DNA of 64,000 bases, taken from Clostridium tepidum (GTDB lineage Bacteria; Bacillota; Clostridia; Clostridiales; Clostridiaceae). Both the position numbers and the translations under genes were made by a program. Numbering within the stretch: the first letter of the stretch is position 1; every line of letters begins with the position of its first letter. Shown here one piece after another: positions 1-9,287 of the stretch. The stretch spans positions 1 through 64,000 of the forward strand of contig NZ_MRAE01000001.1 of NCBI RefSeq assembly GCF_002008345.1, given 5' to 3'. The notes under the pieces were generated by a model. That model was not told the origin of the DNA, searched no databases, and saw only the letters and a list, made by a program, of their open reading frames with translations.

Positions 1-265
1 CTTTTAATTTATTTATTAAAGTTATATAAATTTTTTAGATTTATATATTAATCAATAGTTTACATTTAATATTTGTGATTTTTATATATTTCACCATAGT
101 TGATTAATATAGTTGATTAATAATGAATTTTAATAAAATATTTTGTCATTTAAATAAAGAATATAATATATAAATTAACATTAATATTAAAAATCATATT
201 TAATTGTTAATTATTTGTAGTATAATATGAATTAACAGAATTTTTATAAAATGGGGGGATATTTT
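1..265. other. Intergenic region upstream of the chemotaxis receptor
   Basis: No coding region or recognisable RNA is visible. The stretch is almost pure A+T with a short direct repeat (TAGTTGATTAATA near 98-122). The last bases hold the GGGGGG ribosome-binding site (253-258) of the following gene. A promoter probably lies here, but no box pair is convincing. Confidence 0.5.
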
Positions 266-2257
266 ATGAAAAACAAAAGTATAAGACGTATAATTTCTAG
301 ATTGCTTATATCGGTAGCTCTAATTCCTATACTTATTGTTGGCATATGTACTAGTTATTCACAAACTAAAAATTTAAAAGATAATTTTGAATCAACAACC
401 AAAAATTCTGTATTTAGTTTTAAATCTATGATAGCACAAAAAAATAAAAACAATATGGAGTCAATTGATACGTTAGCTAATGATGGGAATTGTAAAAATA
501 TATTGAAAAATAAAGATTCTGCTAATTGGCTTTTTTATTCATTAGAGGCTTTTAGAAATTCGCATTCTGAAATTACAAGTGTTTATTTAGGAACAGTTAA
601 AGGGAATACTATATTTTCGCCTAAAAATGATACAGTTAACAGCATTGATCCGAGAACAAGACCTTGGTATAAGAAGGCAGTAGAAATGAAAGGGGATTCT
701 ATTATTACAGAACCATATAAAGATACTTCAGGGACTAATAGTTTAATGGTAACTGTAGCTAAAGCAGTTATGGATGAAAAAGATACTCTAGTTGGAGTAA
801 TTGGTATGGACATAAAGTTAGATGAGTTATCTTCTATTGCTAAAAATACTAAGATTGGTAAAGAAGGTTTTGTTGTATTAACTGATAAAAATGGTTCAAT
901 CATAGGGCATAAAGATAAAAATAAATTAAATAAAAACATAAAGGATTTAAATTGGCCTAAAGAAATATTACATAAGGGCATTATAGATAAAATAAAAATT
1001 GATGGAAAAGAATATAAAGTTATAACAGAAAAAGATGGATTAACATCTTGGAACATTGTAGGTTTTTTGCCTTATAGTGAGATACAATCTGAACTTAATA
1101 AATTTCATAAAATGATAATTATAATATCAATTTTATCCTTAGTAGGGGCATTAGCAATAGGTGGTGTATTCTCTAAGAAGATAATAAATCCTATAAGAAA
1201 AATAGAAGATTCATTAGCCTATATGAAGGATGGAGATTTTACTAAAAACATAGATAAAAGTGGAACGTCAATATATGAGATGGAATTAATTATGGATGGA
1301 ATTAATGTAGTAAGGGAAGAGACAGTAAAAATTTTAGATAATTTAAAAAGTGTTTCTTTTGAAGTCAGAGAATCTTCAGATGTTTTAAAAGATATAACAG
1401 AACAATCAGAAATAGCAGGAAATGAAATAGTGCAAGTAGTTCAAAACATAGCAGATGCAACTTCAGATCAAGCTCAATCTATGGAAGGAAGTTTAAATTC
1501 TATAAGTGATTTATCAGATAAAGTAGAAAATTCTATGGAAGATTCTAAGGAAATGGTAAAAGAATCTGATACAGTTAAAAATGTTGTTGCAAACAGTGGA
1601 CAAGTTGTAAAAGATTTAAAAAATAAATTTGAATTAAATTCTAAATCAAATCAGGAATTAGCTAATAAAATCAATAAATTAGCGGAAAGTTCCAATCAAA
1701 TAAGTTTAATAACAGAAACAATACAATCTATAACAGAACAAACATCTTTATTAGCACTTAATGCTAGTATAGAATCTGCAAGGGCAGGAGAAGCAGGTAA
1801 AGGATTTGCGGTAGTAGCAGAAGAGGTTAGGAAACTTGCAGAACAATCATCAACTTCAGCTTCAGAAATAGAAAGGGTTATTTATAATATAAACAAAGAA
1901 GTAAAAGATATATTAGACAAAATGTATGAAAGTATAGAACTAGAAAAGGATACTAAGGATAAAATTGGTGTTACAGATGATGCATTTAATACTATAAAAC
2001 AGTCTATAGATAAACTAGAAAAAAGTATAAGAAATGTTAGTGAATCACAAAAAATTATATATAACAAAAAAAATGATATATTAAATAAAATAAATGAAGC
2101 ATCCTCTGTTTCCGAGGAAATAGCAGCAACAACTCAAGAAATAACAGCTTCAGCTGAGGAACAGGCAGCAGGACTTAAAGAGGTAGTATCATCTGCAGAA
2201 AAATTAAATTCTTATTCAAATACATTAAATTCATTAGTGGAAAAATTTAAGATATAA
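266..2257 (+). CDS. Methyl-accepting chemotaxis protein with double-Cache sensor domain
   Basis: Membrane chemoreceptor that passes an extracellular signal to CheA/CheW. Residues about 8-28 form the first membrane segment, about 40-275 a dCache-type ligand domain (typical [11 protein letters not shown] motif), and about 285-305 the second membrane segment. A HAMP linker follows, then the long helical signalling domain with the conserved hairpin tip ([20 protein letters not shown]). The 663-residue length is normal. I start at ATG 266, which sits just after GGGGGG at 253-258; an in-frame ATG at 251 overlaps that ribosome-binding site and is unlikely. It is monocistronic, with no che genes nearby. 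The ligand cannot be predicted from the sequence. Confidence 0.93.
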   Translation: MKNKSIRRIISRLLISVALIPILIVGICTSYSQTKNLKDNFESTTKNSVFSFKSMIAQKNKNNMESIDTLANDGNCKNILKNKDSANWLFYSLEAFRNSHSEITSVYLGTVKGNTIFSPKNDTVNSIDPRTRPWYKKAVEMKGDSIITEPYKDTSGTNSLMVTVAKAVMDEKDTLVGVIGMDIKLDELSSIAKNTKIGKEGFVVLTDKNGSIIGHKDKNKLNKNIKDLNWPKEILHKGIIDKIKIDGKEYKVITEKDGLTSWNIVGFLPYSEIQSELNKFHKMIIIISILSLVGALAIGGVFSKKIINPIRKIEDSLAYMKDGDFTKNIDKSGTSIYEMELIMDGINVVREETVKILDNLKSVSFEVRESSDVLKDITEQSEIAGNEIVQVVQNIADATSDQAQSMEGSLNSISDLSDKVENSMEDSKEMVKESDTVKNVVANSGQVVKDLKNKFELNSKSNQELANKINKLAESSNQISLITETIQSITEQTSLLALNASIESARAGEAGKGFAVVAEEVRKLAEQSSTSASEIERVIYNINKEVKDILDKMYESIELEKDTKDKIGVTDDAFNTIKQSIDKLEKSIRNVSESQKIIYNKKNDILNKINEASSVSEEIAATTQEITASAEEQAAGLKEVVSSAEKLNSYSNTLNSLVEKFKI

Positions 2258-2264
2258 ACAGATT

Positions 2265-2480
2265 TCTAAGCTTTAGAGGAAGTTTTTACTCCATCTAAAG
2301 TTTAGAAAGCGTTATCCAGCGATGTCCCCGATCTTTATTCCTATCTTGAAGAAAAGCAGAGAGTTAAAATATTTGATTTGGTGCGAATGGCTTTTACAGA
2401 GTGCGATGGGAGTATTAGAGAGGGGAGTTATCGGATAGATAAAAAGGGTTATCTCAAAGTAAAAATAGATTTAATTTTAA
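2265..2480 (+). repeat. Decayed dispersed coding-like element, copy A
   Basis: Starts with a hairpin-like stretch (CTTTAGAGGAAG ... CATCTAAAG, 2272-2304). It then reads in one frame as a peptide with SDVPDLYSYLEE and later GSIREGSYRI motifs. The same pattern recurs near 17.9, 29.0, 45.4 and 55.0 kb. There is no start codon with a ribosome-binding site, so it looks like a degraded or structural repeat and not a gene. It runs directly into the inverted-repeat element that follows. Confidence 0.5.
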
Positions 2481-2620
2481 TGTAGCAAATAGAAAAAAAT
2501 ATATGTAATAAACATATGAATAAGCTTTAGTAGTTTTTAATGTAGCCAAATTTAGAACTACTTAGCAAAATGAATAGTTTATGAATATATTTTTTCTATT
2601 TGGAGAATTAAAATTAAATC
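2459..2620. repeat. Palindromic intergenic element, copy 1
   Basis: The arms AAAATAGATTTAATTTTAA (near 2462) and its exact reverse complement (ending near 2620) bracket about 160 bp. Inside is a second inverted pair, GTAGTTTTTAA ... TTAGAACTAC, followed by TTAGCAAAAT. The same layout occurs near 32.2, 36.7 and 55.1 kb. It is a MITE-like or RNA-fold element and carries no gene. Confidence 0.6.
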
Positions 2621-2812
2621 TATTTTAATATTCACTATTTTTTATTAGAGGAATTTAGTTATTTTTTTATAATTTAATTTGGTTACTTTTTTAATAATTC
2701 AAGGATATCAATAATAATTTATAAATATTTTACCAGAATAAAATTCTTGAAAATAAATGAGCTTTATTATAATATACATAATAGTTTATAGTTAAATATG
2801 GAGGTTTTAGGT

Positions 2813-3214
2813 TTGAAAAAGATAATTAAAGAATTCAAGGAATTTGCAGTAAAAGGTAATGCTATGGAATTAGCTATAGGTGTAGTTATAGGTAGTGCCT
2901 TTGGTAAAATAGTAACTTCCTTAGTAGAGGACATTATAATGCCTTTAGTAGGATTGCTAATAGGAGGTATAGATTTTACTAATTTAAAATTTACAATGAA
3001 TTTTTCTGAGAAAGCATCGGTTTCTATAAAATACGGTAATTTTATACAAGCAGCAGTAAATTTTTTAATAATTTCATTTTCGATTTTCTTGTTTATTAAA
3101 TTAATAAATAAATTCAAAAAAAAGGAGGAAGTAGTGAAAGAAGAATCTAAAATGAGTAATGAAGAAGTATTATTGACAGAAATAAGAGATTTGTTAAGGG
3201 AAAATAAATCTTAA
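2813..3214 (+). CDS. mscL: Large-conductance mechanosensitive channel MscL
   Basis: Pore protein that opens under membrane tension and relieves osmotic downshock. The start contains the family hallmark: a short amphipathic helix ([15 protein letters not shown]) and then TM1 with A(I/L)G-VIG-AFGKIV and the [10 protein letters not shown] motif. TM2 lies at about residues 65-90, and the tail is charged and helical ([11 protein letters not shown]). I start at TTG 2813, eight bases after GGAGG (2800-2804); an in-frame ATG at 2798 overlaps that ribosome-binding site. This gives 133 residues, the usual family length. It is a single gene. Confidence 0.95.
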   Translation: MKKIIKEFKEFAVKGNAMELAIGVVIGSAFGKIVTSLVEDIIMPLVGLLIGGIDFTNLKFTMNFSEKASVSIKYGNFIQAAVNFLIISFSIFLFIKLINKFKKKEEVVKEESKMSNEEVLLTEIRDLLRENKS

Positions 3215-3392
3215 TAATTGATTTATGTTTTTAAAATATATTTAATGATATTTTAAATATTCATTATGGTTAAAGTTATTAAAATTATATACTATATTAG
3301 TTATATATTATTATATTTAAAATTTATGAAGGTAAATAAAATTATTTTTATTAACTAATTTTAATATATTTAGCATATAAAATATTTCATTG

Positions 3393-3421
3393 TTGACACT
3401 TATAGGTGTTAGTGATAAAAT
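3393..3421 (+). promoter_or_regulatory. Promoter of the thiT transcript
   Basis: TTGACA at 3393-3398, a 17-base spacer and TAAAAT at 3416-3421. It is placed so that transcription would begin just ahead of the TPP riboswitch. Confidence 0.7.
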
Positions 3422-3439
3422 TATTATAATAAATAAAAT

Positions 3440-3532
3440 TAGTGCTAGGGGTGCCAAAATTTATGGCTGAGAGATGATAAATTCATTAACCCTTTAACCT
3501 GATCTGGTTAATACCAGCGTAGGAAAGCTTGA
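3440..3532 (+). ncRNA. TPP riboswitch (THI element)
   Basis: Contains the canonical thiamine pyrophosphate aptamer blocks in order: CTAGGGGTGCC, GGCTGAGAG, ACCCTTTAACCTGATCTGG and TAATACCAGCGTAGGAAAG. An inverted pair just after it (TTGAGTTTT ... TTTTGAACTCAA, about 3529-3565) could act as the expression platform. It precedes the thiamine transporter gene, so TPP should repress thiT. Confidence 0.95.
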
Positions 3533-3604
3533 GTTTTTTGCAAAATTAAATATTTTGAACTCAAACTTCCTTATAGCACAATACACAATATAGGAGGTTT
3601 TTTT

Positions 3605-4288
3605 ATGGAATCATTAGAATGGGGAAAAAGATTTTTTCAAACTTTTTCAGGGTTTCCCGATAAGATGGCGGAAATATTAAAAAGTCCATTATCAATTTTA
3701 GCATTAGTAGCTTTTCTAGTTATATTTTTTGTTATATTTAAATTAAAAAAGATTAAATTAAATGCAAGAATGATAACTCAGATTGGAATTGCACTTGCTC
3801 TTTCTACTATTCTCAATATTTTTAGAATATATAGATTTCCACAAGGTGGGAGTGTAACCTTAGGCTGTATGGTTCCTATTTTGTTGCTTACATTTGCATA
3901 TGGAAAAGAAATTGGATTTTTAACAGGGTTTTTATATGGATTAATTTCTCTTATAACAGATCCTTTTATATTACATCCAATTCAAATGTTATTTGACTAT
4001 CCATTGCCATATTTGGCTATGGGACTAGCGGGTTGCTTTAGAAACAATAGAACTTTAAGTATAGCCTTTGCTTTTTTCATTAAATTTTTATGCCATTTTA
4101 TATCTGGAGTAGTGTTTTTTGGCTCTTTTGCTCCAGAAGGAATGGGACCAATTATATATTCATTATCAGTAAATGTACCTATAATAGGAATTGAAGCTAT
4201 AATTTGCATATTAATATTTAAATTAATTCCAATTCATAGATTATTAAGAAGTATAAATCCTAAATATTCATTATCTACTCAAAGGTAA
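3605..4288 (+). CDS. thiT: Thiamine ECF transporter substrate-binding subunit ThiT
   Basis: Membrane S-component that binds thiamine and works with a shared ECF energising module (not in this window). The family signature around RFPQGGSVTLGCMVPI is present at about residues 78-95, followed by several hydrophobic helices and FDYPLPYLAMGLAG. At 227 residues it is longer than usual (about 180-200) because of an extra N-terminal segment with a membrane helix (about 28-46). The ATG at 3605 follows an AGGAGG at 3592-3597, so the extension appears genuinely translated. The TPP riboswitch directly upstream supports the substrate. Confidence 0.93.
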   Translation: MESLEWGKRFFQTFSGFPDKMAEILKSPLSILALVAFLVIFFVIFKLKKIKLNARMITQIGIALALSTILNIFRIYRFPQGGSVTLGCMVPILLLTFAYGKEIGFLTGFLYGLISLITDPFILHPIQMLFDYPLPYLAMGLAGCFRNNRTLSIAFAFFIKFLCHFISGVVFFGSFAPEGMGPIIYSLSVNVPIIGIEAIICILIFKLIPIHRLLRSINPKYSLSTQR

Positions 4289-4383
4289 ATATATTTTTGA
4301 TTTGGGATAGAATTTTTATTTTAATTACAGTGTAGAAAATTTTTATAAAGATAAATAGAGTTTTTATTATAAATTTTTAAAAG

Positions 4384-4413
4384 AGGGTATTTCAAATTAA
4401 ATTGAAATACCCT
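4384..4413. terminator. Bidirectional terminator
   Basis: The hairpin AGGGTATTTCAA ... TTGAAATACCCT is flanked by T-rich DNA on the + side and A-rich DNA on the other. It lies between converging thiT and the Cys-rich small gene and can serve both. Confidence 0.75.
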
Positions 4414-4467
4414 TTCTTTACATTTTATGATCTATGACAGGCTTATATATAATCAATTTAGTTTATC

Positions 4468-4698
4468 TTAGCGATTGCAAAACAGACCTAATAATACTAA
4501 AAGTATTAAAGGATTATTGCAACCACCACCAAAATTGTTACTGCAACATCCTTTGAATAAATTGTTAAAGCTATTGCATCCACAACCGCAGTTGCTACCG
4601 CAACAACCATCAAAGAATTTATTGCATCCACAACCAGGTCCGTAGCATTCGTATTTTTCGTAACCGCAGCATTTGTGTTTATGATGTTTGTGACCCAT
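4468..4698 (-). CDS. Small Cys/Gly-rich protein with hydrophobic C-terminus
   Basis: 76 residues with 14 cysteines in CC, CGC and CGCGC clusters. The start is rich in His and Lys (MGHKHHKHKCCG) and the end is short and hydrophobic (LILLVLLGLFCNR). The start is supported by AGAGGTGAT seven bases upstream on the minus strand. Function is not recognised. The composition recalls small spore-coat or YjcZ-like sporulation peptides, and it could also bind metal. It has its own convergent terminator with thiT and stands alone. An overlapping ORF in another frame is a shadow. Confidence 0.7.
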   Translation of the reverse strand: MGHKHHKHKCCGYEKYECYGPGCGCNKFFDGCCGSNCGCGCNSFNNLFKGCCSNNFGGGCNNPLILLVLLGLFCNR

Positions 4699-4895
4699 AT
4701 TATCACCTCTGTTTATAGCATTAGAGTTGTGTATTATGATATTATCTTTAGTTATAATATTAATATATGAAAAACATAAAAAATTGTTACTTTATATTGG
4801 TATCACACTGGGGCTAAGTATTGAAAAAAAGTTATTATTTATATACAATTAAGATTGTGTCATTAAAATAAAATATACAGAATAGGAGAATAGTT

Positions 4896-6035
4896 GTGAT
4901 TTGTAATAACATACCAGAAGTAAATGAAAAGAATAACTTAGAAACATTATTAAATAATTTAACTAAAAACGATTTAACAGATATAAGAAAATCATTAGAT
5001 ATAAAAGGGGCTAGTAAATTAAATAAGAAAGACTTAATTAAAGTTTTAGAAGATAAGTTACATAATAATTTAGATGAAGTAATGAATAATATTGGGTTCT
5101 ATGAATATATTTTTTTAGATAGATATTTTGATGAGGTAGAATATGTAAATCAAAATATAAATAAATTTGATAATGCCATAAATGATTTAAAGAAGAAAGG
5201 TATAATATTTGAAGTAAATGATGATAAAAATAAAATTGTTATGGCAAAAGAACTAGAAGATAACATAAAAGAAAATTATATAGATAGGGAAGATTTTAAC
5301 TTAGGATTTTATATATCAAAAGATATACTAAAGTTAATAAGAGTTTTGCTTCATTATTATGGAGTTTTAAATTTGGAAGAATTATATGAAATTATACATA
5401 CTATGTCTTCAAATTTAAAATATGGAAAAGATAAAAATATAGAAATCGAATTTGATAGAAATTATTTAACTAATCTATTAAGTGATAATAATAGAAATTA
5501 TTATGGAATAAAGAAACAGGATAATAATTATTATATAGAAGATGTGATTAATTTATCTTATGTTTTGCAAGGTCATAGAGCAGTACAATATTTAAATTAT
5601 AAATCATTAAGTATTAATTGTATAAGAAAATTTAATAAAGAAGAATTTTATATAAAGCCATTGGAAGAATTAAAAAAATATATTAAGCAAAATTTAAACA
5701 TTAAAGAAGAAAAATTAAATGAGGTAATGTATTCTACAAGTTGCCTTATGAAAAATGCTTTTTCTGTAGATTATATATTTGAAGATATAAAAGGAAAAAT
5801 ATATTTAAAAAGTGAAGAAATAGAAAGAGATATAAAAGCTATTATAATTGAAGTAAATAATAATATTGAAAAATGGTGTTTAAGAGGTTATAGTATAAAA
5901 GAAATAAAATCTAAAGAGGATAAAATATATGAAAAAGTAGAAAAAGTTAATCATAAGGGTAAAATAGGGAGAAATGATCCATGCCCTTGCGGTAGCGGAA
6001 AAAAATATAAAAAATGTTGTTTAAATAACAATTAA
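4896..6035 (+). CDS. SEC-C motif protein with Rho/SAP-like N-terminus
   Basis: 379 residues, function unknown. Residues about 14-45 (LTKNDLTDIRKSLDIKG, then LNKKDLIKVLEDKL) look like a Rho N-terminal or SAP-type helix-extended-loop-helix fold, which often touches nucleic acid. The middle, about 60-330, is a charged helical region without a known motif. The C-terminus has a textbook SEC-C zinc-binding motif (GRNDPCPCGSGKKYKKCC). Start is GTG 4896 after AGGAG at 4884-4888. It is monocistronic, ending before a strong hairpin at 6162-6220. SEC-C is a general metal-binding tag (SecA and many regulators), so it does not define the job. Confidence 0.75.
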   Translation: MICNNIPEVNEKNNLETLLNNLTKNDLTDIRKSLDIKGASKLNKKDLIKVLEDKLHNNLDEVMNNIGFYEYIFLDRYFDEVEYVNQNINKFDNAINDLKKKGIIFEVNDDKNKIVMAKELEDNIKENYIDREDFNLGFYISKDILKLIRVLLHYYGVLNLEELYEIIHTMSSNLKYGKDKNIEIEFDRNYLTNLLSDNNRNYYGIKKQDNNYYIEDVINLSYVLQGHRAVQYLNYKSLSINCIRKFNKEEFYIKPLEELKKYIKQNLNIKEEKLNEVMYSTSCLMKNAFSVDYIFEDIKGKIYLKSEEIERDIKAIIIEVNNNIEKWCLRGYSIKEIKSKEDKIYEKVEKVNHKGKIGRNDPCPCGSGKKYKKCCLNNN

Positions 6036-6161
6036 ACACATTTAATTTATAAAAAAGAGTTATTTATGTGCTTTACCACTAGAATCTTTTGTTTTTTATA
6101 TTAAAATTTAAAATAGAAGATAAGATGCATTAAAAAATATATAAATAAAAATATAAAACAT

Positions 6162-6220
6162 AAAATGCTCTTCTTAAGATGAATAGTTTTTTTATTTATT
6201 CACCTTAAGAAGAGCATTTT
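6162..6220. terminator. Long hairpin terminator
   Basis: Arms of about 24 bases (AAAATGCTCTTCTTAAG ... CTTAAGAAGAGCATTTT) with one mismatch, followed by TTCT. It probably ends the SEC-C gene transcript. Its A-flanked and T-flanked arms make it potentially bidirectional. Confidence 0.75.
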
Positions 6221-6404
6221 TCTATGTAATAAACTATTTATAATACTTTGAGGTATTGCTATTTTATCATCCTTAATTTTGTTTATAATAAACCAGTGAT
6301 AATGTGTAGAATTGAAAGTAAATATTTAAAAAAATTTTTAAAAGAGTTTCAAAGGATTAAATAAATAGAGAATTATTATATTTAAAGTAGGATTTATAAT
6401 AGCA

Positions 6405-6447
6405 TTGACAATGATATAGTATTAGTGTACTATTTAAATAGTACACT
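6405..6447 (+). promoter_or_regulatory. Promoter and YtrA-type operator
   Basis: TTGACA (6405-6410), 17-base spacer and TACTAT (6428-6433). The -10 box lies inside a perfect 24-bp palindrome at 6424-6447 (half-site AGTGTACTATTT). A GntR-family repressor gene starts 20 bases later, so this is almost certainly its autoregulatory operator. Confidence 0.85.
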
Positions 6448-6467
6448 GGAACTTTGGAGGTGAAGTC

Positions 6468-6848
6468 TTGAAAATAAAATTTGACGATAAAATAGCAATA
6501 TACATTCAAATAATGAATTATGTAAAACAAAATATAGTTAATGGTAGTTTTCAGTTAGGAGATAAGCTTCCATCCGTCAGAGAATTCTCTAAAGAATTGA
6601 CTGTTAATCCCAATACATTGCAAAGAGCTTATCAAGAATTAGAGCGAGAAGATATAATTTTTACTCAACGAGGAATGGGTTCTTTTATTAGTAAAGATAA
6701 AAAAATAATAGACAGGCTAAGAGAGGAAATGAGTAGAGAAATAATACAGGATTTTTTAGAGGGTATGAAAAAAATAGGGTTTAAAAAAGAAGAAATATTA
6801 AATGTAGTAAGAAAGGAATTGGAGAAGGAGGATATAAATAATGGATAA
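6468..6848 (+). CDS. GntR-family regulator, YtrA subfamily
   Basis: 126-residue repressor. The N-terminal winged helix (about 10-75) carries the GntR signature GDKLPSVREFSKELTVNPNTLQRAYQ. The short C-terminal helices are the YtrA-type effector/dimer part, which usually senses cell-envelope stress or antibiotics via its transporter. TTG start 6468 follows GGAGGTGA. It overlaps the ABC ATPase gene by eight bases, so gntR-ATPase-permease form one operon, controlled by the palindrome at 6424-6447. Confidence 0.92.
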   Translation: MKIKFDDKIAIYIQIMNYVKQNIVNGSFQLGDKLPSVREFSKELTVNPNTLQRAYQELEREDIIFTQRGMGSFISKDKKIIDRLREEMSREIIQDFLEGMKKIGFKKEEILNVVRKELEKEDINNG

Positions 6849-7536
6849 GATATTGACTTGTTCTAATTTAAAAAAAGGTTATTTTAATAAAAATGCGCTG
6901 AATGGATTAGGTATGGAAGTAAAAAAGGGAAGAATAGTAGGATTGTTAGGACCAAATGGTAGTGGAAAAACTACGTTTTTAAAAATAGCAGCAGGAATAT
7001 TAAAAGCTAGTTCAGGAGAAATATTAATAGATGGAGAAACTCCAGGGGTAAATACTAAGGCTAAAGTTTCATATTTGCCAGATAAAAATTTTTTGTATAA
7101 GTGGATGAAAATAAAGGATGCAGTGGAATTTTATAAGGATTTTTATGCTGATTTTAATGAGAAAAAGTGCAATGAGCTTTTACAATTTATGAATTTAGAT
7201 AAAGAAAGTAAGGTTACAGCATTATCTAAAGGAATGCTTGAAAAATTGCTTCTTACATTAATTTTATCTAGAAAAGCAAAGTTATATTTATTGGATGAGC
7301 CTTTAGGTGGAGTAGATCCAGTAAGCAGAGATAAAATATTAGATGCAATAGTAAATAATTATAGTGAGGATAGTACTATAATAGTTACAACCCATTTGGT
7401 TAATGATATAGAAAGAATTTTTGATGATGTTTTCTTTATATCTGAGGGGGAAATAGCATTAAGTGGTGTGGCAGAGGAACTTAGGATGGAAAAAGGAATG
7501 TCTATAGATGAATTGTATAAGGAGGTATTTAAATAA
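6841..7536 (+). CDS. ABC transporter ATP-binding protein, YtrB-like
   Basis: 231-residue ATPase that powers the permease encoded next to it. Walker A GPNGSGKTT is at about 37-45, the H-loop (TTH) near 180 and Walker B LYLLDEP near 155. The signature is LSKGMLEKL instead of LSGGQ, a known deviation in this small exporter class. The start overlaps the repressor gene and the stop overlaps the permease ATG by one base, giving tight translational coupling. The substrate is not predictable; relatives are linked to peptide antibiotic stress. Confidence 0.9.
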   Translation: MDKILTCSNLKKGYFNKNALNGLGMEVKKGRIVGLLGPNGSGKTTFLKIAAGILKASSGEILIDGETPGVNTKAKVSYLPDKNFLYKWMKIKDAVEFYKDFYADFNEKKCNELLQFMNLDKESKVTALSKGMLEKLLLTLILSRKAKLYLLDEPLGGVDPVSRDKILDAIVNNYSEDSTIIVTTHLVNDIERIFDDVFFISEGEIALSGVAEELRMEKGMSIDELYKEVFK

Positions 7537-8297
7537 TGGGGAAGCTTATAAAATATAATTTGAAATGTTATTATAAAGAAATTTTAATATTATTAAGTTT
7601 AGTGGTTTTATCCAATTTAACTCTTTTTTATAAAGTGAATAAATGGCCAAGGGAAATAATATTTGTACTATCAATTGTTATACTTTCTTTTGCTTGTTTA
7701 GTAGTTTTAATTTGGAATATAAATATGTTTAGTAAGGATCTTTATTCAGATACTTCTTATTTAATATTTACATTACCTGTGAAAGGTAGAAGTATATTAG
7801 GTGCTAAATTATTAACATCAATTATTCAACTTATATTAGTAAATATAGTAGCAGGAATATATATATATATTCATTTAAAAAATAGTCATTTATTATATTT
7901 TGATATTGCATCATATTTAACTTTTAAAAATATTTTTATTGCAAGTGTTATAGGAATATTCTCTCATATAAGTTTGCTATTAACTATATACGTGTCTATA
8001 GTTTTGTCTAGAGTTGCTATTAGGAAGAAAAAACTTGGTAAATTAGGATCCTTTGGTATATTTGTTTTTATAATGGTGATTATAACAAAATTGTCTATAT
8101 GGCTTGAAAAAATTTTTCCTCAAACTATAGAACTAACTATAAAACCAAGTACATTTATATCACATACAACTAATAGTGCAAGAGTTACTTTAAATTTTAT
8201 AAATGTTAATATAGCTTCTACAATATTTGATATAGTATTTATGGTAATATTATTTATAGTAATATCTTATTTATTACAAGAAAAAGTTGAAATTTAA
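7536..8297 (+). CDS. ABC transporter permease of the YtrA-type operon
   Basis: 253 residues with about six hydrophobic segments (near 15-32, 40-60, 95-112, 130-155, 170-185 and 228-246). There is no recognisable catalytic domain. It is the membrane partner of the preceding ATPase, and the ATG overlaps that gene's stop. The motif NMFSKDLYSDTSYLIFTLP is typical of small ABC-2-like permeases. It ends the three-gene operon. Confidence 0.85.
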   Translation: MGKLIKYNLKCYYKEILILLSLVVLSNLTLFYKVNKWPREIIFVLSIVILSFACLVVLIWNINMFSKDLYSDTSYLIFTLPVKGRSILGAKLLTSIIQLILVNIVAGIYIYIHLKNSHLLYFDIASYLTFKNIFIASVIGIFSHISLLLTIYVSIVLSRVAIRKKKLGKLGSFGIFVFIMVIITKLSIWLEKIFPQTIELTIKPSTFISHTTNSARVTLNFINVNIASTIFDIVFMVILFIVISYLLQEKVEI

Positions 8298-8767
8298 TTG
8301 AATAAAACTTTATTTAAAATTTAAATTTTAGAAATAGTATATAAATTTGATTATATATTTAGCAATATTAGCCAATCATCTACTATAACATCTCCTTTAG
8401 CGAGATAAGTTTTATTGTATATTTAGTAGGCGAAAAAAATATATTAATATTTGTGAGAATTGTGGGCGAGATAAGTTTTATTGTATATTTAGTAGATTTT
8501 ACAATATGAATCAAAATAATATTATAAAAAACTGTGTAATTTTTTTAAATTGCACGGTTTTTCTTTAATAGGGCTCATTATTATCATAATAGTCAGGTTA
8601 AGCATAGTATTAATAACTATAAAGGAATTTTTCTTAATAATTATTTCAATTTATATAAAATAAATTGTAGAATTTTCTTTATAGCTTTGCTATAATCTAA
8701 TCTGATAGATTTAAAAATAATTCATAAATTTGCGAATAATAATAAAAAAATTGTTAAGAGGGATAGT
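8298..8767. other. Intergenic region with a 30-bp direct repeat
   Basis: Holds two exact copies of a 30-bp sequence (GCGAGATAAGTTTTATTGTA and ten more bases) at 8400-8429 and 8466-8495. The 36-bp gap between them has no related sequence. A small inverted pair (AAACTGTG ... TGCACGGTTT, about 8529-8563) may end the YtrA-type operon. Nothing else is visible. Confidence 0.5.
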
Positions 8768-8980
8768 ATGATTACGGGTAAGTTGCTAAGTAGGAATTTT
8801 ATATTAGCAAAAAATGAAAAAAACAGGGGAAGATGGATAAGAATACAATTCGCTTTTCATGTGTTTGCGAAATATTGTATTAAGGAATTATTTATGACTT
8901 TTTTAAGTTTTAAATTAACTCCAACTCCATATAAAAAGATTTTTGCTTGTACCATAAATGTGAAGTCTTTACCCCTGTGA
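8768..8980 (+). CDS. Possible small protein or short transcript, unrecognised
   Basis: A 70-codon ORF with AGAGGG six bases before its ATG. Its stop codon falls in the loop of a terminator (8971-8995). The predicted peptide is basic and Phe-rich with no motif, and its codon use is unremarkable. The bracket of ribosome-binding site and terminator suggests a transcribed unit, but it could equally be a noncoding RNA. I give it low confidence. Confidence 0.3.
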   Translation: MITGKLLSRNFILAKNEKNRGRWIRIQFAFHVFAKYCIKELFMTFLSFKLTPTPYKKIFACTINVKSLPL

Positions 8981-8995
8981 TTTTAATGCAGGGGT
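8971..8995 (+). terminator. Intrinsic terminator
   Basis: ACCCCTG ... CAGGGGT hairpin with an 11-base loop, followed by TATTTATTT. It ends the small unit at 8768-8980. Confidence 0.6.
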
Positions 8996-9287
8996 TATTT
9001 ATTTATAAAATTCTATTTAATCAACTTAGTTTTATGCAATTACTTATATGCTTTTTACTTTCATTTTATTAAAAGAGAGTAAAGAGAGTTTAAGTTTTTA
9101 GATAAATATTTTTAAGCTTTATAAGAAATGAAAATTGTTTCTGAAGCTAAAAAATTTGTTTATAAAAATATTAATAAAATTACATAATCTATATTTGTAG
9201 AATTAAATTTATCTTAAGTAAAGCAATGTTTTTTAACAATTAATTTAAATTTATATAAATAAATATTATAAGGTAGAGGTGATTTTC

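Noticed and set aside
4506-4706. Minus-strand ORF overlapping the Cys-rich gene
   Set aside because: Shadow frame. The ribosome-binding site and the His/Cys pattern favour the 4468-4698 gene.
8400-8495. Two 30-bp direct repeats with a 36-bp gap, CRISPR-like spacing
   Set aside because: Only two copies, no third repeat, no cas genes and no leader. A simple duplication explains it.
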